A program made the position numbers and the translations under genes. A model generated the notes under the pieces. The model made no database searches, was not told the origin of the DNA, and saw only the letters and a list, made by a program, of their open reading frames with translations. From Enhygromyxa salina (GTDB lineage: Bacteria; Myxococcota_A; Polyangia; Nannocystales; Nannocystaceae): a DNA stretch of 64,000 nucleotides. The stretch lies in assembly GCF_002994635.1 (NCBI RefSeq), contig NZ_PVNL01000032.1, forward strand, positions 1 through 64,000. Reading direction: 5' to 3'. The number at the start of each line of letters is the position of its first letter. The first letter of the stretch is position 1. Shown here in pieces: positions 55,986 to 64,000 of the stretch.

Positions 55986-58487
55986 TCAACCGTCCGTCGC
56001 CGACGCGGGCATCGCTGGCGGCGGCGCGGTCCCGCACGCGCGGGCGACCTCTGCTGCGAGTTGTTCCAACAGGAAGGGCTTGGGGAGAAAGCCGAACGCG
56101 CCCTGTTGGAGCATTGTCTCGACGGTGTGGTCACAGCTATAGCCCGAGGTCACGAGCACGCGCACGTCGGGGCACAGCTGCTTGAGGCGGATGAAGGTGT
56201 CGAGGCCGTTGAGCTTTGGCATGATCAGATCGAGAATGACCAGATCAAAGTCCTGCGTGCGTCGCTCGAACAACGCGACCGCTGCGGCCCCGTCCGAGCA
56301 GGTGGTGATCACGTAGCCGAGCCCCTGTAAAAACTTGGCGGCGAACACCAGCACCATCTCCTCGTCATCGACGATCAGGATGTGGCCGTGCCCCATCACC
56401 CGCGGGCGGTCTGGGAGCGGCTGGTGGACGACGCTCTGTGACACCGTGGGGAACCGCATGGTGAAGCTGGTGCCCTTGTCCGGCTCGCTGTCGACGAGGA
56501 TCTGCCCCCTGTGGCTCTGGACCGTGCCGTAGACCCCGGCGAGGCCCAGCCCCGTGCCCTTGCCGGGGGCCTTGGTCGAGAAGAAGGGCTCGAAGATGCG
56601 TTGTTGGATCTCGGGGCTCATGCCGACGCCGGTGTCGAGCACCTCGAGCTCGACGTGGTGTCCGGGCGTGACCTGCTGGGCGTGGGCCCGGCGGTAGACG
56701 TCGTCCAGACTCGGATTGCGGGTGCGAATGATGATCTGACCGCCATCGGGCATCGCGTCGCGGGCGTTGAGGCCGAGGTTGAGCAGGGCGTGATGCAGCT
56801 GCGAGGGATCGCCGAGCACGGTCGCCTCGTCGGCGCGCAGCTCCGTGGTGATCTGGATGCGCTTGTCGATAATTCGGGACAGCAGCAAGACGACCTCGGC
56901 GATCAGCGCGTGGAGATCGACCGGGATCGATTGAATCCGTCCCTTGCGCGAGAACGCGAGCAGCTGCTTGGTGAGGTCAGCGGCCCGCTCGGATGCCTGG
57001 ATGATCTGGTCAATCAGGCCGACGTCATCCTCGTCATCCTCATGATCATCATGAGGCTGATCGGCGCCGTCGGCTTCCAGTGACATCCTCAAGAGCTCGG
57101 CGTGGCCCATGATGCCCGCGAGGATGTTGTTGAAGTCATGCGCGACGCCGCCGGCGAGCTGACCGATCGCCTCCATCTTTTGGGCCTGGCGGAGCTGCGC
57201 TTGTAGTTCGTTCTCCTGGGTGCGGTCCACGATGCTGAACCGGACGATCAGCCCCTCCGACGAGGGCAGCCGAACCAGGCGCATCTTGCATGAGACCTCC
57301 CGGCTGTTGCGGTACAGATAGACCCAATCGACGGTCGGCTTTGCGCCGCGTACCGCGAGTTCGACGAGCTCGGCGAGGGCCTCGGCCGACCGGCGGCCGC
57401 TGGGTTGGAGGGTCGGGCTCAAGTCGTCGAGGTCGCTGGCCCGCAGCTCATCCATGGACAACCCGAACAGCAGCAGGGCGTTCTCGTTGGCGTCGACGAA
57501 GCGCCCGGCGTGCACGTCCATCAGGACCAGCGCCTCTGGGGCGTTCTCGATCACGGTGCGGAGTCGGGCCTCGCTCTGGCTCAGGGCGTCCTCGGCGAGC
57601 CTGCGAGAGATGGCGATGCCGGCCAGCCGCGCCATCGCCCGAACGTAGTCGAGGTCGGTGTCCTCCGGCGCGCGCGGCTCTCGGTAGTACATGGCGAAGG
57701 TGCCCAGCACCTCGTCGTTGGCGTCGAGGATCGGCTCGGACCAGCACGCCCCGAACGCGCCGAGCTTCACCAATGGCTGGTACGACGCCCAGTAGGGGTG
57801 TTGCCTGACGTCCTCGACGACCACCCGCTTGCCCGTCGCCGCCGCCGTCCCGCAGCTGCCCACGCCCGGGGCGATCACGAGGCCCTCGAGCTCCGCGCTG
57901 TAGGCCGGTGGCAGGCTTGGTGCGGCGCCCTGGTGGAGCGTGCGTTTGTCGGCGGACACCAGCAGCACCGAGGCGCGCACGTCTGGGTTCACGGCCTCGG
58001 CCCGCGCCACGATCTCGCCGAGGACATTGGACAGCGGTTCGTGCATTGCGACCATCTCGAGCACGTGGGCGTGAGCTTCTTGGATCTCCCGGTGCCGCCG
58101 CTGTTCGCTGACGTCGATGATCTGTGCGAGCCAGTAGATGGGGTCGCCCCGCTCCGTTCGGATTGGCGTCGTGCTGACCAGCGCGTAGAGGATGGCACCG
58201 GACTTGCGGACGTAGCGCCTCTCGACGCTGGCCGCTCCTCGCGTCTCCGCGAGCATGCGATCGGCCAGCGCGTGGTTGGTTGCGATGTCGTCGGGATGGG
58301 TGACATCCGCGATCTGGCGCCCAAGCAGCTCGACCCGAGAGTATCCGAGCATGGTGCACAGGGCCGCGTTCACCTCGATCAATCGCCCATCGGGCTGGAT
58401 CCGCGCCATGCCGAGCGGGTTGGTCTCGAAGAACACCTCCATCTCGCTGGCATTCACGAGCGGGTCTGGTATCTCACTGGCATTCAC
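55986..58487 (-). CDS. Hybrid sensor histidine kinase (PAS-GAF-PAS-HK-REC)
   Basis: 833 residues from GTG 58487; GTG 58457 lies in a duplicated copy of the same sequence. PAS 1 at about 15-135 ([22 protein letters not shown]), GAF at about 140-300 (with [20 protein letters not shown]), PAS 2 at about 305-430 ([24 protein letters not shown]), phospho-acceptor box [14 protein letters not shown] with His450, ATPase domain with [21 protein letters not shown] and [11 protein letters not shown], and a C-terminal receiver with phospho-Asp753 in [13 protein letters not shown]. No membrane segment: cytoplasmic. An Asp/Glu/His-rich insert (DDHEDDEDD) follows the His box. No separate response regulator is nearby. 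Confidence 0.9.
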   Translation of the reverse strand: MNASEIPDPLVNASEMEVFFETNPLGMARIQPDGRLIEVNAALCTMLGYSRVELLGRQIADVTHPDDIATNHALADRMLAETRGAASVERRYVRKSGAILYALVSTTPIRTERGDPIYWLAQIIDVSEQRRHREIQEAHAHVLEMVAMHEPLSNVLGEIVARAEAVNPDVRASVLLVSADKRTLHQGAAPSLPPAYSAELEGLVIAPGVGSCGTAAATGKRVVVEDVRQHPYWASYQPLVKLGAFGACWSEPILDANDEVLGTFAMYYREPRAPEDTDLDYVRAMARLAGIAISRRLAEDALSQSEARLRTVIENAPEALVLMDVHAGRFVDANENALLLFGLSMDELRASDLDDLSPTLQPSGRRSAEALAELVELAVRGAKPTVDWVYLYRNSREVSCKMRLVRLPSSEGLIVRFSIVDRTQENELQAQLRQAQKMEAIGQLAGGVAHDFNNILAGIMGHAELLRMSLEADGADQPHDDHEDDEDDVGLIDQIIQASERAADLTKQLLAFSRKGRIQSIPVDLHALIAEVVLLLSRIIDKRIQITTELRADEATVLGDPSQLHHALLNLGLNARDAMPDGGQIIIRTRNPSLDDVYRRAHAQQVTPGHHVELEVLDTGVGMSPEIQQRIFEPFFSTKAPGKGTGLGLAGVYGTVQSHRGQILVDSEPDKGTSFTMRFPTVSQSVVHQPLPDRPRVMGHGHILIVDDEEMVLVFAAKFLQGLGYVITTCSDGAAAVALFERRTQDFDLVILDLIMPKLNGLDTFIRLKQLCPDVRVLVTSGYSCDHTVETMLQQGAFGFLPKPFLLEQLAAEVARACGTAPPPAMPASATDG

Positions 58488-58502
58488 GAGCGGGTCTGGT
58501 GG
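58443..58502 (-). repeat. 30-bp tandem duplication at the start of the hybrid kinase gene
   Basis: Two 30-bp copies (58443-58472 and 58473-58502), nearly identical, duplicate the codons for [10 protein letters not shown] and also the GTG start codon. Confidence 0.85.
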
Positions 58503-58741
58503 TGGGTATCTTCGTCAAGATAAACTCGCGGTGGTCGTAGCTGATGTTCGGTAGGGTCGCAACTTCGCTGGGCGCGTCGAGCGAGGGGACCAACGGCGAC
58601 TGAAGCGCCGTGCGGCCGCTCGTCTGAGATTGTCGTCAGTAGACCACACAGCCATGCCGATAGCGTCTCGCAACGCGACCACGTCGAACCAAACGAGTGT
58701 TGGCTGGCGGTGACCCTCGACAGGCGTGAGAAAACCGAGGC

Positions 58742-58822
58742 ATGCGTCGCCTCGATTGGTTGCGAGCCTCGCTGTTGGCCGGCTTGACCGGATGTGGCGG
58801 CCGACGGAAGGCCAGACGATCA
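58742..58822 (+). pseudogene. Lipoprotein N-terminus relic
   Basis: ATG 58742 encodes MRRLDWLRASLLAGLTGCGG, a full lipoprotein signal, but the frame then becomes Arg-rich noise; a different frame just after reads PTEGQTITSMGSGPVHC, resembling lipoprotein linkers. Probably a frameshifted, truncated gene. Confidence 0.4.
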
Positions 58823-59080
58823 CGAGCATGGGCTCGGGCCCCGTTCATTGTAGTGACGGCGCCGCATCACCTTCGTGCGTGCTCCCATGATGGAGTCTTT
58901 GTCGATTCCGGCCACCGCCCCATCGGTGTTCACCGTCGAATCGACGGTAGGTGCCCCTTTGTACTCGTCGGCGGTCCCCGGATGATGACCGAACTCGTGT
59001 GCATACGTGCTCAGGTGATCGTCATGTGGCCAGGCGGGCCAGAGATCTCGGGCGCGGAAATGAACAACGACATGGCTCAT
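58820..59080 (-). pseudogene. Fragment of a zinc metallopeptidase
   Basis: 86 residues on the minus strand: STYAHEFGHHPGTADEYKG contains HEFGHH...D, close to a metzincin-type HExxHxxGxxD zinc site, followed by DKDSIMGARTKVMRRRHYNE, which could hold the Met-turn (SIMG). It is far too short for a peptidase and upstream frames are unrelated, so it is a relic or a much-shortened gene. ATG 59080 would be its start if it were expressed. Confidence 0.5.
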
Positions 59081-59171
59081 GCGCCGGTCACGACCGCGGT
59101 CGCCGGGTAGCGGTTGGAGAGGCTGTCGACGGGGATGCCATGATCGAGCAAGAAGGCCGCGACTGGGGCGG

Positions 59172-59534
59172 GTGGTGATCGACGCCGCCGGGTTGCCGCG
59201 CGATTGGTTCTTGACCGGGCCGGACGGTGCCCAGGTGGCGCTGACGAGCGAGCCCGTGGTGACCGTGGGTGAGCCGCTGATGGCGGTGTCCGTGCTGCGC
59301 AACGGCCTGCGCCGCGGGGTTGCGCTGCTGCCCGATCTCTACGGCGCCAGGCAGGTGGCCGAAGGGACCTTCATACGACTCCTGCCCAACTTCCAGGGCG
59401 AGACGATCGAGGTTTTCGCAACCTATCCGCCGCGGCGCGCCAGCGTGCCGGCCGTGCGCGCCTTCATCGATCTGCTCGTCGAAGCGGCCGTGCGCTACCA
59501 GACGGCGCTCGCCGAGCCCTCCCCGCCGCCATGA
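59172..59534 (+). pseudogene. C-terminal fragment of a LysR-family regulator
   Basis: 120 residues matching the second half of a LysR substrate-binding domain: VVIDAAGLPRDWFLTGPDG, VVTVGEPLMAVSVLRNGLRRGVALLPDLYG, GTFIRLLPNFQGETIEVFATYPPRRASVPAVRAFIDLLVEAAV. The N-terminal helix-turn-helix and first half of the binding domain are missing, and the upstream DNA is occupied by the peptidase fragment. So it is a truncated gene. Confidence 0.75.
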
Positions 59535-59551
59535 CCCTGCGGCAGCTGCGT

Positions 59552-59830
59552 TCATGCTGCGGGCCGTCCCTGTCCCGCATTCGGCAAGGAGGCGCCACTC
59601 GTGGTCCCTCCTCGTGCAGGAGTCCACCGGGACATCGCGCGACGCACCTTGCCGTCGGCGCCGACAGTGAGGCCGCTCGGACCGAACGCGACCTCATGCG
59701 TCTGAAGCTCGGTCCCGAGGCGCTCGGGGTCGCTGATCCACGCGATGTGCTCCTGCGTCTCCGCGAGCAACTCGCTCGAGACGTCCAACGCGACGACACC
59801 GAGGGCCGCGCCGCACAAGCCAGACTGCAA
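59552..59830 (-). other. Open frame with coding character, possibly a sensor-domain fragment
   Basis: 92 residues on the minus strand: LGVVALDVSSELLAETQEHI and ISDPERLGTELQTHEVAFGPSGLTVGADGKVRR read like protein, perhaps a Cache-type sensor piece, but there is no signal, promoter or complete domain. Part of the decayed stretch between 58.5 and 59.87 kb. Confidence 0.3.
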
Positions 59831-59861
59831 AACGAGCAGCTTGCTAGAGCCTGCGCATGGC

Positions 59862-59867
59862 TACAAT
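59862..59867 (+). promoter_or_regulatory. Leaderless -10 element (TACAAT) of the small lipoprotein
   Basis: TACAAT ends exactly 6 nt before ATG 59874, so transcription should begin on the A of the start codon. Confidence 0.6.
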
Positions 59868-59873
59868 TTGCCC

Positions 59874-60137
59874 ATGTTCACCAAAACAATTCTGTTCGCG
59901 CTTCTCGCCGCTTGCGGCGTCAACTCCGACATCACCCCGGACGCCCCCGAGGACATCGAGGCTCCCGAGGATGATCTCGTGGAGCAGCTCTTCTGCTGTG
60001 AGTCGGTCGACCCCAAAACCGCAAGCGGTGAAGGGTGCAAGATCCTTCCGAAAGAGCACATCCTGCTGTGCCAGACCATACTGGCATGTGGTGATGTCTG
60101 GACCCTCGACAACGGAAAGGCCACGTGCGGCAAGTGA
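59874..60137 (+). CDS. Small Cys-containing lipoprotein
   Basis: 87 residues from ATG 59874. Signal with lipobox LLAAC (Cys14), an Asp/Pro/Glu-rich linker, then a compact part with six Cys (LFCCESVDPKTASGEGCKI, ILLCQTILACGDVW, ATCGK). Base composition is lower in GC than the neighbours. No family recognised. The only intact gene in a stretch of fragments. The following gap up to 60361 contains a short dispersed repeat (60330-60366). Confidence 0.65.
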   Translation: MFTKTILFALLAACGVNSDITPDAPEDIEAPEDDLVEQLFCCESVDPKTASGEGCKILPKEHILLCQTILACGDVWTLDNGKATCGK

Positions 60138-60361
60138 GCGACGACGTAGAAGGTCTCGGCCCCATATTGGTAGAGGACGGGGAACTGGACTCATTGGCTG
60201 AGTTGGATGTGATGGCGTGGCGAAGCGCATCGACGCATGCCCGGTGCAGCTCATCTCGAGTGTCGGACGCGACCTGTTGGTCAAGATGTGCTTTGGCACG
60301 CGTAGATGGTCGCGCAGGTTGGCGTGCGGCTCGTGTCACGGCCAATCGCGCGTGGTGACGA

Positions 60362-62548
60362 TCACCTGGTCAACGCCGAAGCCTCGCCGCAGCCGGTCAC
60401 GACCAGCACGTCCCGAGCCCGAGTCGCGGCCACATACAGCAGCTTGCGCTCACCTTCGTCATACAGCGCCTTGGCCTTGGGGTCCCGGGTCGCGTAGGCG
60501 CTGTCTTCATACGGCATGTTGCCCTCGTGGATCCCAGCTAGGATCACGCGCGGAAACTCGAGACCCTTGACGCGGTGCATGTTGGCGACGCGGACCAAAT
60601 TGGGCAGCTTGTCGGTCGTCTCTGTCTGGATCAGCGTGGTCTCGACGCCACGCGCGGCGAGGGCCGGGATGTACGAGTCGTTGATCAGGTACTTGGTCCG
60701 CGCGGCCACACAGATCTCAGATGGCTCGACGCCGTCGGCGATCCACGCTTGGATCAGCCCGGCGATGTACTCGACCTCGTCCTCGATGCCGTCGAACAGC
60801 CGCAGCTCGGGCGCGTCGCCGAGCCGCAGCGAGCGCTCACCGGCGAGGGAGTCGGTGCCCTCATCGAGATCGTCGACGTCGAGGTCGCGCAAGGTTGCGA
60901 CGGCCCAGTTGCGGATATTCTGGGTGGTCCGGTAGTTGATCCGAAGCTTGCGCGAGCGTCGGCCGCGGATGCTGATCCCACACCGACCCAGCGACGCCTT
61001 GTGCCCATAGATGCGCTGGTGAGGATCGCCGACGACAAAGATGTCGTTGGGGCCGGGGGCCACGAGGGCGCGCAGGAGCTCGAGATCGGCGGTGCGAAAG
61101 TCCTGGACCTCATCGGCGATCACGCTGACGAAGCCCGACGAGGCCGAGGGGTCAGCGAGCGCGAACCGGGCCTCGCGGATGACGTCGGCGTGCTCGCTGA
61201 GGCCGGCGAGATCGAGCTGCTGTCGGTACTCGGCGAGGACCTTCCAGACCTCGCGCCGCTGGCCGCGGCTGAGTCGCTTGCCGCGGCCGGCCCGGCGCGC
61301 GCGTAGGTACTCCGCCTCGCTGGTGACGTTCTGGGCCTGCACGACCCGCGACCACTCTTCTTTGTAGAACACGTCGCCGAACTCGAGGCTGTGGGCGCCC
61401 AGGGCCCGCTGCCAGGCGGTGGCGCTCTGCTTGTTGGTGGCGCTGCGCTCGAGCTTGACGCCGCGGGCCGCGAGCACGTCGCGGGCGACCTCTTGCAGGT
61501 GCTTGACGTCGATCCGCTCGAACTCGGTCCCACACATGCGGCGCAGGTTCTCGCGGATGTCGGCGGCCAAGTTGCTGGTGAAGGTGGTCAGCAAGATCCG
61601 CTGGCCGGGCTCGGTGAAGATCTGCTTGGCGAGGTACCGGGCTCGGTGCATGGCGACCACGGTCTTGCCGGTGCCGGCGCCGCCCAGGACCCGCGCCGAC
61701 CCGTTGCTGTGCATGGACACGAGCTTGGCCTGGCTGGGGTGGAGGAACACTCGCCATTGCTCGAGCGGGGCGGCGAGCATGGCCGCGAGCTCGGCGTCGT
61801 CCTCGAGCAGCTTGAACGCGCGCTTGGATTGATCGCGGGTCAGAGACTCGGCGAAGTCGTCGACGTCGACCGGCTCGACCGCGACGTCGACCTGGCCCGG
61901 CTCGGTCCGCCGGTCGAGCTCGTCGAGGGTCTCGTCTACGGTGAAGCCAGCGGCGAGCAGGTACAGCGCGTCGGCGGCTTCGTCGGGCAGGTACGGGGCG
62001 AGCTCGTCGAGGTTGATCTCGGTCCGCAAGGCTCGGACCGCGGGCAGCAGCGGCTCGGGCACGCCGAACAACAACAGATCTTCGGTCTGGTGGCCCGCAA
62101 ACAAGAAGCCCGCCGGGATCGCCGACTCGTTGAGCTCGACGCGGCCGACCAGGCTGTCTGAGGCCGGCGGCGCGCTGAGTTGGCTGGCCTCGCCCTCGAC
62201 CTCGCGGGGCTCGTAGACCTGAAAGGTGCCGGTGAAGCGGTTGACCTCGAACACCTTGTTGCGGGCCCACTCGAGCGCCTCATCGTGGTTGTCGACCCAG
62301 ACCAGCAGGTACACGTCGTCCTTGGGCGGGTGGATGACGATCGCCCGGTACTGCTGGGTGATCCGCACGCTGCGGACCTTGGGGTCGCGCATACCCTTGG
62401 GCTTCTTGTACTTGATCGAGTCCGAGCGGGGGTCGGCTCGGAATTTGTCGATCCAGGCCCGCACGCTCCGCTGCTGCTGCTTGGCCAGGCGCGAGTAGCC
62501 GCGCAAGAAGTCGGCCGACATCGCTACTCGAACGTCATGCATGGTCAT
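60362..62548 (-). CDS. UvrD-like helicase with N-terminal RelE/ParE-like domain
   Basis: 728 residues. Residues 1-110 look like a RelE/ParE-family toxin: RVAMSADFLRGYSRLAKQQQRSVRAWIDKF, KVRSVRITQQYRAIVIHPP and VYLLVWVDNHDEALEWARNK, the usual helix-helix-sheet order. From about 270 comes a superfamily 1 helicase: Walker A GGAGTGKT (Lys295), ILLTTFTSNLA, motif II IADEVQDF, VVGDPHQRIYGHKASLG, LRINYRTTQNIRNWA, MHRVKGLEFPRVILAG and LLYVAATRARDVLVV. UvrD-like helicases unwind DNA and recur in defence systems. Its ATG overlaps the stop of the upstream gene (62545-62548), so the two are co-translated. Confidence 0.85.
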   Translation of the reverse strand: MTMHDVRVAMSADFLRGYSRLAKQQQRSVRAWIDKFRADPRSDSIKYKKPKGMRDPKVRSVRITQQYRAIVIHPPKDDVYLLVWVDNHDEALEWARNKVFEVNRFTGTFQVYEPREVEGEASQLSAPPASDSLVGRVELNESAIPAGFLFAGHQTEDLLLFGVPEPLLPAVRALRTEINLDELAPYLPDEAADALYLLAAGFTVDETLDELDRRTEPGQVDVAVEPVDVDDFAESLTRDQSKRAFKLLEDDAELAAMLAAPLEQWRVFLHPSQAKLVSMHSNGSARVLGGAGTGKTVVAMHRARYLAKQIFTEPGQRILLTTFTSNLAADIRENLRRMCGTEFERIDVKHLQEVARDVLAARGVKLERSATNKQSATAWQRALGAHSLEFGDVFYKEEWSRVVQAQNVTSEAEYLRARRAGRGKRLSRGQRREVWKVLAEYRQQLDLAGLSEHADVIREARFALADPSASSGFVSVIADEVQDFRTADLELLRALVAPGPNDIFVVGDPHQRIYGHKASLGRCGISIRGRRSRKLRINYRTTQNIRNWAVATLRDLDVDDLDEGTDSLAGERSLRLGDAPELRLFDGIEDEVEYIAGLIQAWIADGVEPSEICVAARTKYLINDSYIPALAARGVETTLIQTETTDKLPNLVRVANMHRVKGLEFPRVILAGIHEGNMPYEDSAYATRDPKAKALYDEGERKLLYVAATRARDVLVVTGCGEASALTR

Positions 62549-64000
62549 GCTTGGTCACTCCGCTTGGACAAGAACGCAACGATCGCGGTGGGATCGTCGG
62601 CGATGGGATCGAACAGCGCCCAGCCGTGGGCTTGAAACCGCTGGCGCTCGCGCTCGCGGGCGTCGATCAACAGGGCGACCCGCAGCTCGGGCCACAGCAG
62701 ATCGACGTCGAGCTCGCGGTCGCCCAGCACGAACTCCTCGGTCGGCTCATCGGGCGCGGGCAGCTCGGCCTCGGACAGGCGCCGAAACAACCCGGCGCAC
62801 TCGGGATAGTCGTGGGCCAAGCTCGCGAGCTCGGCCCGCAGCCCCGCGGCTGGTTCGGCGATCGGGGGTGGCTCGGGCTCGGGTTGGGGTGGCTCCGGCG
62901 CGCCCTCGCTGGCGATCAGCCGCTCGCTGCTGGTCACGTGGACGTCGTGAAATTGCAGCAGGTTCCAGGCCTGCAAGAACGCCCGCCACTGCTCGGCGTA
63001 GCCCTCGCTGCGGCGCTGGTCCTGGGCGTCGAACAGCCGCAAGCTGAACTGGATCTGGCCAAAGTCACCCGCGGCGAGGGCCTGGCGGCTGACGGTGGAC
63101 AACAGGTGGCTGTGGCCGCGCGTGCGCCACGACGCGAGCTCGGTGCCGTTGGGGTGGGTGCTCAGCTCGGTGCTCGCTGGCGGCTGGCGAGCCTCGCGGA
63201 TAGCCGCGCGCGCGGCCGAGATCGCGGCGGCGTCGCGGGTCTCGGACAGCTTCATGGTCGAGAGCCCCAAGCACACCGCGCTGGCTCCAAACAGCCGTTC
63301 GTCGGGGTTCTCGAGCCAGCGCAGCAGCAGCGAGAAGCTCTCCGTCAGGCCCAGCTCGCGCTCGGGCGCGGGGCTGCCGGGCTTGGTCACGGCCAGGGCC
63401 TTGGTCAGCTTGTCAAAGGTCCGGGTGTCGATCTTGGCGAGCAGCGGCGCGACTCCCTGCCCGCCCTCGAGCGCGACGGCGACGTCGGCCCAGGTCAGCG
63501 ACCAGACCCAGTAGCGGTCGCTGGGCGCGAGGCTGTGCGACATGGCCAGCAACGCGGCGCGCTTGCGGATGTCGTCCTCGACCCGCGACACCGCAGCGTC
63601 GGGCTGCACGTGAAACGCGAAGCCATCGGTGAACACGGCCACGCGCCGGGTCTCACGGCCGACCGGGACCAACACGAAGTCGGGCTTGCTGGCCACGTGC
63701 ACGCCGTCGCGCGAGCCGACGTTGATCTGCGGCCGCAGCTCCCAGGCCAGCTGGGCGTCGACGGTGATCCGCCAGCTCTGCTTGCCCTGATGCACGCCGT
63801 CGCTCCAGCGCCAGCCCCGAGCCTCGACGGCGGCCCGCAGCGCGGTGACAAACCGACGCTCGAGCTCGCTCTCGAGCACCGAGTCGAGGTTGACCTCGGA
63901 CAGCGAGGCGACCGTCTTGATCAGCGGCTGACCGGCGACGACGGTCTCGAACAGCGCGAGCGCCCGGGCCCGCGAGATCGACTGCAGATCCCGCTGATGC
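62545..64000 (-). CDS. C-terminal part of a large protein, probably a helicase-nuclease (5' end beyond the window)
   Basis: 485 residues visible; the frame is open to the window edge, so the start lies outside. Near the visible start LESELERRFVTALRAAVEARGW, then KPDFVLVPVGRETRRVAVFTDGFAFH form a pattern like a PD-(D/E)XK nuclease core (Glu ... Asp-Phe ... Val-Phe-x-Asp-Gly), as seen at the C-terminus of large DUF1998-type helicases. The rest, including DRYWVWSLTWADVAVALEGG and the Pro/Glu tract near visible residue 370, has no motif I can name. The helicase part is assumed, not seen. Co-translated with the RelE-UvrD gene. A 71-bp copy lies at 54.4 kb. Confidence 0.6.
   Translation of the reverse strand, partial: HQRDLQSISRARALALFETVVAGQPLIKTVASLSEVNLDSVLESELERRFVTALRAAVEARGWRWSDGVHQGKQSWRITVDAQLAWELRPQINVGSRDGVHVASKPDFVLVPVGRETRRVAVFTDGFAFHVQPDAAVSRVEDDIRKRAALLAMSHSLAPSDRYWVWSLTWADVAVALEGGQGVAPLLAKIDTRTFDKLTKALAVTKPGSPAPERELGLTESFSLLLRWLENPDERLFGASAVCLGLSTMKLSETRDAAAISAARAAIREARQPPASTELSTHPNGTELASWRTRGHSHLLSTVSRQALAAGDFGQIQFSLRLFDAQDQRRSEGYAEQWRAFLQAWNLLQFHDVHVTSSERLIASEGAPEPPQPEPEPPPIAEPAAGLRAELASLAHDYPECAGLFRRLSEAELPAPDEPTEEFVLGDRELDVDLLWPELRVALLIDARERERQRFQAHGWALFDPIADDPTAIVAFLSKRSDQA

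Overview
The window is about 68% GC and is full of predicted lipoproteins, Gly-Asp (GD) linkers, Cys-rich CGDG repeats, eukaryote-like Ser/Thr kinases and type IV pilus motor genes. This points to a myxobacterium (Myxococcota), most likely of the Nannocystaceae-like lineage in which GD-repeat lipoproteins are common. The taxonomic call is inference from gene content. I see no rRNA, tRNA, CRISPR array or intact insertion sequence.

Layout. 0-5 kb: end of a type VI secretion cluster, with a TssA-like protein carrying two ImpA_N modules, a fused TssB-TssC sheath protein, and Hcp. 5-12 kb: a GT-C membrane protein, an AEC transporter, two paralogous lipoproteins, two orphan genes and a ferritin-like lipoprotein. 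12-23.4 kb: a surface-protein island with tandem CGDG-repeat lipoproteins, a von Willebrand A lipoprotein and a 1339-residue thrombospondin-type-3-like lipoprotein, mixed with broken genes. 23.4-28.6 kb: a kinase-fold protein converging on pilT-pilC-pilS. 28.7-36.1 kb: a winged-helix protein, a thioredoxin-like lipoprotein followed by a dihaem cytochrome c-rhodanese fusion, a DnaJ-C-like tail-anchored protein, a histidine phosphatase, an Rpn-type nuclease, a beta-lactamase-fold lipoprotein and a small lipoprotein. 36.2-39.9 kb: a fadN-fadA beta-oxidation operon. 40.2-46.1 kb: a lytic transglycosylase, a Cys-rich lipoprotein, a subtilase relic and a DUF4398/OmpA pair. 46.4-54.3 kb: two Ser/Thr kinases flanking PEGA and Cys-rich proteins, a stress pair (DUF5670 and LEA-like) and a V4R/sigma-54 activator. 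54.7-60.1 kb: a sirtuin, a hybrid histidine kinase and a graveyard of fragments. 60.4-64 kb: a translationally coupled pair made of a RelE-like-UvrD helicase fusion and the C-terminal part of a large protein, probably a helicase-nuclease, that runs off the window.

A theme across the window is leaderless expression. At least ten genes that start a transcription unit carry a TAnnnT hexamer that ends 6-10 nt before the start codon (seven nt in six cases), so transcription should begin at or within a few bases of the start codon. I used this to choose starts. Internal operon genes instead have overlaps or Shine-Dalgarno sites.

The most interesting items are the RelE-UvrD/large-protein pair (a possible defence module), the fused T6SS sheath protein, the cytochrome-rhodanese fusion, the kinase-fold protein at 23.5 kb, the leaderless promoter set, and several freshly decayed gene copies (85-bp deletion copy, M48 relic, 71-bp copy of the right-edge gene).
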